Below the pieces are notes generated by a model. The model had not been told where the DNA came from. It ran no database searches and saw only the letters and a program-made list of their open reading frames with translations. From Pomphorhynchus laevis (Eukaryota; Acanthocephala; Palaeacanthocephala; Echinorhynchida; Pomphorhynchidae), in NCBI GenBank assembly GCA_012934845.2, contig WNNJ02000939.1, positions 62,001 through 126,000 of the forward strand: 64,000 nt of DNA, written 5' to 3'. Both the position numbers and the translations under genes were made by a program. Of this stretch, positions 47,770-56,700 are shown piece after piece (positions within the stretch are counted from its first letter, which is position 1; each line of letters starts with the position of its first letter).

Positions 47770-50700
47770 ATTTTTATTTATTTTTTTTATTTTATAAAAA
47801 AATAATTTTTTTTTAATTTCAATTTTTTTATTTTAACTTGATTTAAATTATAGAAAATCTAAAAACAATTATTAATTTTATTATTTAATTATTAAATTTT
47901 GATTTAGCATTATTATGTTTTGTTTAGTTTATAATTATATTAAATACGTAGACTCAGTTTGGCTGAATTAATTGAATGTGGGAATGCATGGCTGAGAAAA
48001 TTTAAATGAATTTTGAAATTGATATTTTTGTATAGAATTTGATTTATATGAAAAACGTTTTTCTTATTTGTCTAGTATTCACAACCTAATGTTGCTGTTT
48101 TGAAAATACATACCTAGCAAATGAAAATTAAATTTATTTTTACTATTTTGAAAGAACAAATCTGTCATCATCGGAAGTATTTAATTTGAAAATACAATAG
48201 AAATTAAAATTTTCAAAGAATAAAGGTTAAATTCATTCAGGATATTCAATGACAGCTTAAACAACTTGAAATCAACTCATTCTTTAATTAACCGTTTGTT
48301 ATAATTGCTTTCCAAATCAATAATTTTAACGTTATCAAAGTCGATGGTGAAGAACATGATCCACCAATACAGACCCTATGACTCAGTGAAATAAATGATA
48401 TTTCTTGCTCACACAGCCGTGCAATAATTCTTAGACCTGTCCGTACATTTGGCGGAACAATGAATATGGTAAATGTCATCGACTGAGCGGCTACATAAAA
48501 GACTATGCGAAACTGTTTCAATGGATAAGTTCATTTTCTTATAGCACCTTATCCTAATTGGCAATTTGAATGCTCGGATAAAATAGTAAAGTCGATCAAT
48601 TTCGTTTCTGGTTGATTTGATCGACGGTAATAGCAAAGTGGTAGCAAACATTTCATGATCTGCCGTTTTATTATGCATAGATTTTATTTCAAAAATCTGC
48701 TTCATTTGTTATTTGCAATTAAAATTGAGATTGATGTTTAGTAACGTCCTAGTAATTTATTATATATATTTTTTCATTCATCACATTCTAAACAAGAATA
48801 AAGCATTTTTTCCTTATACTCTATGTTTAGCTCAAAGAAACATCGTCTTCCGTTAATCAGCAATGTGTAGTGTATGTTAAAAATCTGAATTTTTCAACCA
48901 CAAATGAAATTCTACAAGCAGTAAATATCATTTCTTTCAGATATAGCTGATGTTCTTTTTAAAATAGCATTTTGAAGATATAGGACCATGCAAGGCTCAA
49001 ATAGCTTTTAATAATTTAAACTCTAAGAAGAGATCTATGGGATATGGATTCGTTACGTTTAGCACTAAAGACCATGCGCATCAGGCGATTAAATCAATGC
49101 AACATTCAAGCTTAGATGGTCATAAGTTGGAATTGTCTATTTCGTTTAGTCGCTCAAAGAATTCTGCGAAGGAGTATGTTCAGTATATTCTTCTAAATTT
49201 ACATATCCTTTTTGTATTTATTTTATTTTCTATTTTTTATTTTAGATAGTTGTTTAATACTATCTTCGATGACAGTAGCTGATTACTTGCTTCGTTGGTA
49301 GTAGCCTATTACTCTCTTTGATAGTAGTAGCTTAATAATCTCGTAGATTGTAGTTACTTATTACTCTCTTCGATGATAGAAGCTTATTGTAATTTCTTCT
49401 ATGACAGTAACCTATTGCTCTCTTAGATGACAGTAGCTGATTACTTTCTTCTTTGGTTATAGCATATTCCTCTCTTCGTTGGTGGTAGCTTATTAATCTT
49501 TTCGACGACAATAGCTTATTACTCTATTCGATGATAATAGCTTATTGTACATTCATCGATGGTGGTAGCTTATTAATCTCTTCGATTGTAGAAGCTTATT
49601 AATCTCTTCGATGGTAGTAGCTTATTGTACATTCTTCGATGGTAGTAATAAGCTGATGAGTGTCTGTCTGGAAGCCAAAGACGTTCTCGATAGATCTAAA
49701 TTGAGACAATTTTTAAAAGCAGCAAACTCCTTTCCTACACTGTAAAAACGCAATAGGAAAAGAATATAGTAGTAGCTTATTGTATATTCTACATTTATAT
49801 GCTATATAATAAATAGCATAAGACATGTTAATATCTAACTAAATGTTGACTCCATGTATGCCAACATTAAGTCTATCTAATAATTGTATTTCATTACGGC
49901 AGCATCAAGTGGTACAAGGATTTTGTAACAAAAAAAGCCTTATAGCAATGACGTTTTTTAAAGAAGTTTTTTTTTAAACATTACGTATACCCATATAACA
50001 TAGTTAAATTGTGAAATTGGTTTTAATGATTTTGTTTGCTATCACGTTTAGTTTTGTCCTGAAATCACTAGGATATAATCCGTCTTTAAGAATAAATTTA
50101 GAATTTAATTTATTTAGAACTTTAAATAATTTATTTTAGAACATATTATCGAAGAAAATATAATGATTGTAACTGCAATACCGCAGGTGTAGTGTATCTT
50201 ATACAATGTACATCTGGATTGCAATATATAGGAAAAACATATCAAATGTTAAAAACTTGGAACTGTAAATTATTTATTTTAGAACATATTATCGAAGAAA
50301 ACATTTCAATATTAAATCAAAAACTATTAGAAAAAGAAGACTTTAGGATTAAAACGCTTAATTCTATGTACACATTAGGATTGAATGACGTGGTACAAGG
50401 AATTGGCAGAAGTAGTATAATACATAATAAACAACTATATTATAATAATCCGGTTAAACGCAAACCAAGAAGTCATGGTGATAAAAGGAATAGGAAAAAT
50501 AGAGTTAAAAATATTAAAAAAGATATGTATATAAATAAACAATTAGAAATATTAAAACAACTTTTAAGAGATAATAAGCTAAAAGATCTTTTTGTAAATA
50601 TAAGAAGTTTTTCTAAAGACATCATATGTTCAATAAATCAAAAATAAATAAACGAATATGATAGGTCAAGTTGTATAATAGACAGTTATTGTAATACAAA

Positions 50701-53700
50701 ATACTATAATCGTACAATAAATATTAATAATAACAATAGAAAATATACATTAACCATAAACTTCATTAATAAATGTATAGATAACATAAATATAGCCTGA
50801 CTTTTAAATAATTCTAATAGTAAAGAAATAATAGGATCAGATTTAAGTAAATATATTCCTAAAATTAGATATAAACTCCTACCACCATTAGAACGAAAAA
50901 TTTGTAATTATAATAAAGAATTGAAATCAATATGTAACGATAATATTAGAAACACAATAGAAACATAATGCAATTGTAAAAGTCTTAGTTTTAATAAAAT
51001 AAATGAACATATATGTACCCATAATCTAGAATTAATTGAAAATTGTGAATTAAGAAAGCTGCTATCAAAAGGGTATAAATATAGATTAAATAATAACAAT
51101 GACAAAAATAAAATTTACAATTCGTTATATAATAACTTAAATGATTACTTTAGTAAGCTGATTAATGGTGAAAGCTTGAATATATCTAAGATAAACATTA
51201 TAAAATTAAAAATAAAATGAAAATAACAAACAATTACAAAAGGAAAGATAAAATTAATAAAGATATGTATAAAGAACTTACTAAATTAAAGGATAACTAT
51301 ATAATAACAACTATTGATAAAGCTAGTAATAACTTTGTCTTCATATGCAAAAAGCTTTATTATGATATACTAATGAAAGAGGTTAATTCTAATGATTTAA
51401 ATGTAAATCCAACATATGAACGTAGTGAGTTGAGTTTTGAAACAATTATTACAAGTCACTGTTCTATAATGGATAAAAAGGGTATAAAGGTTGAATTAGA
51501 TAATAAAACTATACCTATATTATATTGGAATCCAAAATTACATAAAAATCCAATAAAACCTAGGTTCATATGTAGTGCGTTTAAATGTACATTAAAACCA
51601 CTTTCTGTCTATATGAATAAAATACTTAAAGTAATTAAAGCACACTTTAAAAAATATTGCAAGGTAATCGAAATTAATACTGGTATAAAACACTATTTCA
51701 GTATTAATTCTACAAAAGAATTTTTAGAACAGACAAAAGGAATAAATTTTCAAAATATAAATACATACGATTTTAGTACGCTTTATACAAATCTAGATTT
51801 AGTAGATATTAAAGAAGCGTTAGTAAAATTAATTAATCTTATATTCGGAAAAGATATACATATATATGTTATAATAATTATAACGCCTATCTAACAAAAA
51901 TTAAACCATCAAGTAAATATAAATATATGGATAAAATTGAATTAATAGAATCCTTAAATATTTTGATAAATCAAAATTATTTAAAAGGTAGGGACATCTA
52001 TATTTAGACAAGTAAAAGATGTTCCAATGGGTGGTAATAGTAGCCCAATTATAGCTGACTTGTTTTTAAGCTTTATAGAATATGAATTTGTTCATAACTG
52101 TGTAAAAACTAAATCTAAACAATATAAATATATGAAATATATGTTTCGATACATTGATGATATATGTGTATTTAATTCTAATAATTTTTATTCAATTAGT
52201 GAACAAATTTATCCAGAAAGCCTTATTCTTAACAAAACCAATATTAATGATAAAGAAGGTGTATATCTAGATATGAACATTAAATTAACATTAACTAAAA
52301 CTACTATTAATTTATATCGTAAAGATGACATATTTAAATTTACAAGAAACATATTTTTGCATGAGCATTCATGCATACCATATAATATAAAATATAATAC
52401 ATTAAATAATGAAATTTTAAGAATTGCAACAATATGTAATGATATTGGCTTTCTTCAAAATCATTTAAATAATTTAATAGATACATATTTTAAACTAGGT
52501 TACTATAAAAATAACATCAAGCAGAAAATAGTAAAATATATAAATCAACACAATAATATAAAGAATAAATTTAAACTCTTAAGTGGCAAATTTTATATGG
52601 ATGGATAATAAATAATATACTTTGTATTAGAATAAGATACTAGATAGTTGTTTCAGAGCAAATACGTCCTTTGCATGTATTTGGCCCCGCTGCTATGATG
52701 GGTAGAGGAATTAGGGGCCGAAACCTGATAGCATAGCAGTTCCTCCTGATGACCTCTAATTCTTATTCTGATACAACGTCTGTTATTTATTAGTCAATTC
52801 ATAAAAATGACGTTTATTTTAAATTTCAATTTTTTATTTTAACTTGATTTAAATTATAGAAAATCTAAAAACAATTATTAATTTTATTATTTAATTATTA
52901 AATTTTGATTTAGCATTATTATGTTTTGTTTAGTTTATAATTATATTAAATACGTAGACTCAGTTAGCTGATTTGATTTTTTGATTTGTCATTTTATCGT
53001 TATATTATCATACACGAACTTATAATTTATGCAATACCAAAATCGTGTCGTAAGCAATTCTGATTATTTTATGTTGAGATTTAAGAGTATATTCTTGTAT
53101 GTCTGTTCATGGCACATGAATTGTGCTATGAATTGGTTCATATATATGTACATGAACCGAAATGTTTTATAAATAAAACATTTTATATTACGAAATGTTT
53201 ATAAATATAATAAAATATATGATGATTCCTGATAAAAATTCTTATTTAATAAAGTTTTTACAGAAAATTTTCGGTAACTAACTGTTATCGTCAGACAACA
53301 ACAAAAAATTTGATAGCTGATTTATATACTGACGCTTTCCATGTTCCGTTGTAGCTAGAAATGTAGATTAGCGAAACTACGTCAGTTAAGTAAAAGTAAC
53401 AAACGAAATATGTACACAACAACAAAATAAAAGGAGAAAGGATTAAAGTTATGATAAAAATTAATAAATTAAATAAACATAAATAAATAAAATTCTTAAA
53501 TTTAAAATCAAACAAACTTTTACCACAATAAAAATTGATAAATTTTTATTTTTATAAATTCTAAAAAATTTAGAATTTGATAAAAAATTTATTCAATAAA
53601 GTTTTCACAAATAAAGTGAAAAAATTAAAATAAAAGTAAAATTAGAAACAAAATTGTGATTTAACTGGGTTTAATGTAATCTTAACTCTGCACCGGAATG

Positions 53701-56700
53701 ATTTGCACTTTAATTAGTTGCTGTATCTCGCTTTATAGCTAATGCCTCTAGAAATAATCTTGTCTTTTTATCAACAGATATTTGTACTATCCTAAAGTTG
53801 TCTAAGTCCAATATATGCGTTGTTTCTCCGACATGCTGTGATACAGCACACTTTATGTTTTTCAGATCCCTTCATATGCTGGCATGTTCTATCAATTTTT
53901 CATGCAGAGGTCTACCAGTTTGTCCTACGTAGGTCTTGCTACAAGATGAACAAGTTGATAAATTACTTTCGTTTATTCTTTGCTTATTTGATGTTAAACT
54001 TAAACATACAAGATTCAATCTTATGTGTACCAAAAACATGATTTCTTTAATTTTGTTTAATTAAATTAAAAAAATTAATTAATTTTTTTAATTAATTTTT
54101 TTTAACTTTTTTATTAATTTCTTAAATAAGCTTTTTTTAACTAAAGAACCCTATTCAAAAATAAAGTAAATAATTTAATTAAAATAAAATAAATATGCAA
54201 TAAATATTCACTAAGTAAATTGAAGTTTATTAATTTACGATATTTAACAATTTTAAAATATTGATATTGTTAATATTAATATTTGATATTGTTTGATAAA
54301 TATCAAACATTACGGTTATATATCGTTAAATATCGTTAGTTTTACATATCAGTTTGATATAAAATATAATTTATAAATTTAGGATAATAACGTCAAAAGG
54401 AAAACAAAATATGATGGAAGACGAAACAGCTACCAAAATCCTTGTGAGAAATATACCCTTTCAGGTTAAAGAAAAAGAAATTGAGGAATTGTTTTCGTAA
54501 GATTATTATAAACTGCACGTATTTTATAGTTTCACAATTTTAGTGTTTTTGGGCAATTGCGATTTGTCCGATTGCCAAAGAAACTGGACGGAGGACATAG
54601 AGGATTTGGATTTGTCGATTACATTTCACGTAAATGTGCCAAGGTGATATATAATTTGGATTATTCTACTTCGTTTTTCCCAAGATTTAGATTTTTTCGT
54701 TAATTTCATGAAATTTTATTTATTGCAAAAAACGGATTCAATAGATAAAGATGTTAATAGACCAATGTATCTCTTGATACATTGGTCTAATAGACCAATG
54801 TATCAAGAGATACATTGGTCTCATAAATGCTTTTACGATGTCAAATACTAAATTGAATTGCAGCTGTTCAATTCGATGCATTAACACGATATAGGTCAGC
54901 GCGAATAGAGGCATAGAGGTGCGAAGAGGACATAAAGGAGCGGTCGTACATCGACATGTGTATTTAACCACTTAGCTTCGTCATATATCAATTCCACAGT
55001 GGAATCACCCTTTCAATATCATGCAACTCGTAGATGTGCTTAATATACATATCGAGTTAATAAAATTGATAATGGGTATTTCATGTCGGAGATTAAATCC
55101 ACAACTTGTAGAATAAGAAATAAACTTTTGCGACTGATCCATAAAGCTGTCATTTCATTGCTGTCAGTAATAAAATCGGGAAAGCATTCCACGCGTAATT
55201 AATAGAATCCTAAAACAGTTAAGCTTTGCAATTACCAAAGTTGTGGCTGCTTTGTGTCAAAGTACTGATAGATATCCAAAATTATCATTAAAAAATTCTC
55301 TCTTTAATAAACGATATATACTTTGCTTGATGTTTATACTTCCAGTAAAATTGTACAAAATAAAAATACAAAATAAAAAAATAAAAATGTTAAAAGAGGC
55401 AATTCTACTTTGTATTTATATCCTTCATTCACCGCTCTAAATAGGAAAAACGTTTATGCTGTATTAAATCAACTGAAACAAAAGTCGTATTTGGATGACA
55501 AATTCCATATTTTTAGCTGTGTTAAATGATTTATTTAGAACGCTAATTATAGGACATAGCTCATTACGACAAATTCGTTCAGCATTGTTCAAATTCGTTT
55601 ATAAATTTTCTGTATGTCCCTTATTACAGAAGGCAGGATTTGCGTACACTAGTAGTGGTCTAATAAATGCGACATATATGACTTCCAGCTGATTAAAAGA
55701 TACCTCCTTCGCTGATAACCGCCTAAGGGTGATATACTTGCTGGTGATATCCACTTACTGGTGATATCATCAATATGATGATACCATAATATATTAGATG
55801 TAAATGTTACATCTCATACGACTAGCACAATAAAAAGCTTTAATTAATTATCAAAGCTGAAATTAATTACTTATGCTTTAATTAATTATTGGATCTGGAT
55901 AGAAGAAGAGAGGAAATTATTTTTGATATTTCGCTAACTGCTGTTAGCATCTTCAGAAGATGCTAACAGCAGTTAGCGAAATATCAAAAATAATTTCCTC
56001 ACTTCTTCGATCCAGATCCAATAATTATTTATCAATAATGGATCAGTATTAACTATTTAAAATCAAAAGCGTTGCTCACAGCAGCTTGTGCGCTGATGTG
56101 AGATCTTAAAGCAAATTGAGAGTTCGAAATTGTATTGAGATACTTTTCAAAAATCTTTTCTTAAATTATACTTTAGATTATTTATTAATTATTTATTATA
56201 CTTTTGATTCTTGTTATTGCTGGTAGAAGACTGATCGGCCTGAAACTGTCTACTTGAATATGAACTTTAATTTTAAAGTTACAAACGAACAACTGATTGT
56301 TTTAAACAGTTGGGATCTTACAGGTTTTGAATATTGAAGTAAATACGTTCGACAATGGATCGGATATTATATAAGATTTTACACAATTTTTATTTATATA
56401 ACGATAAATCAGTAAATTGATTGTTTATATAAACAATCAATAATTATAAATTATAAATGATTGTTAAATAAAATGTTATATAATAATTATCAAGTTAAAA
56501 TTTAAATTTGAAAATAAAAGTCAATTTTTATGAATTGACTAATGAATAACATACGAAGTATAAGAATAAGGATAAGAAGTAATCTGGAGAATCTGATATG
56601 TTATCAGGCTTCGGACCTATTTTTCTACCCAACATATCAGAAGGCTAAAAGTACATTTGAGTGTGTGGTTCCTAATAGCAATCACCCCTTTCCATTTTAT

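Larger units (their letters stand above)
50080..52980 (+). mobile_element. Naiad PLE, most complete copy (GIY-YIG, CxC, RT, terminal repeat)
   Basis: In RBM19 intron 5, sense strand. Order: N-terminal GIY-YIG endonuclease (50165-50647), CxC linker motif (CNC, 50969-50977), RT (51217-52608) and 3' terminal repeat (52615-52980). EN before RT is the permuted order that defines Naiad/Chlamys PLEs, and the CxC linker is their other hallmark. The 5' end has a small internal rearrangement: a 45-bp piece of the EN (around 50115-50160) also occurs upstream of the GIY strand, and part of the EN between YIGKT and LFILEH is lost. Stops near 50648, at the CxC motif and after 51894 break it. The terminal repeat carries the A-B-A'-B' structure at 52683-52739. 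Confidence 0.88.

Noticed and set aside
52736-52780. CTGATGA in the Naiad terminal repeat as a hammerhead core
   Set aside because: No GAAA follows in the right place. A permuted (open stem II) fold using the upstream GAAA leaves too little room for stems I and III, and CTGATGA is lost in the diverged copy.
56225-56260. Hammerhead-like GTAGA...CTGATCGGCCTGAAAC...TCTAC
   Set aside because: A 5-bp outer stem exists, but the core lacks CTGANGA and a usable stem II.
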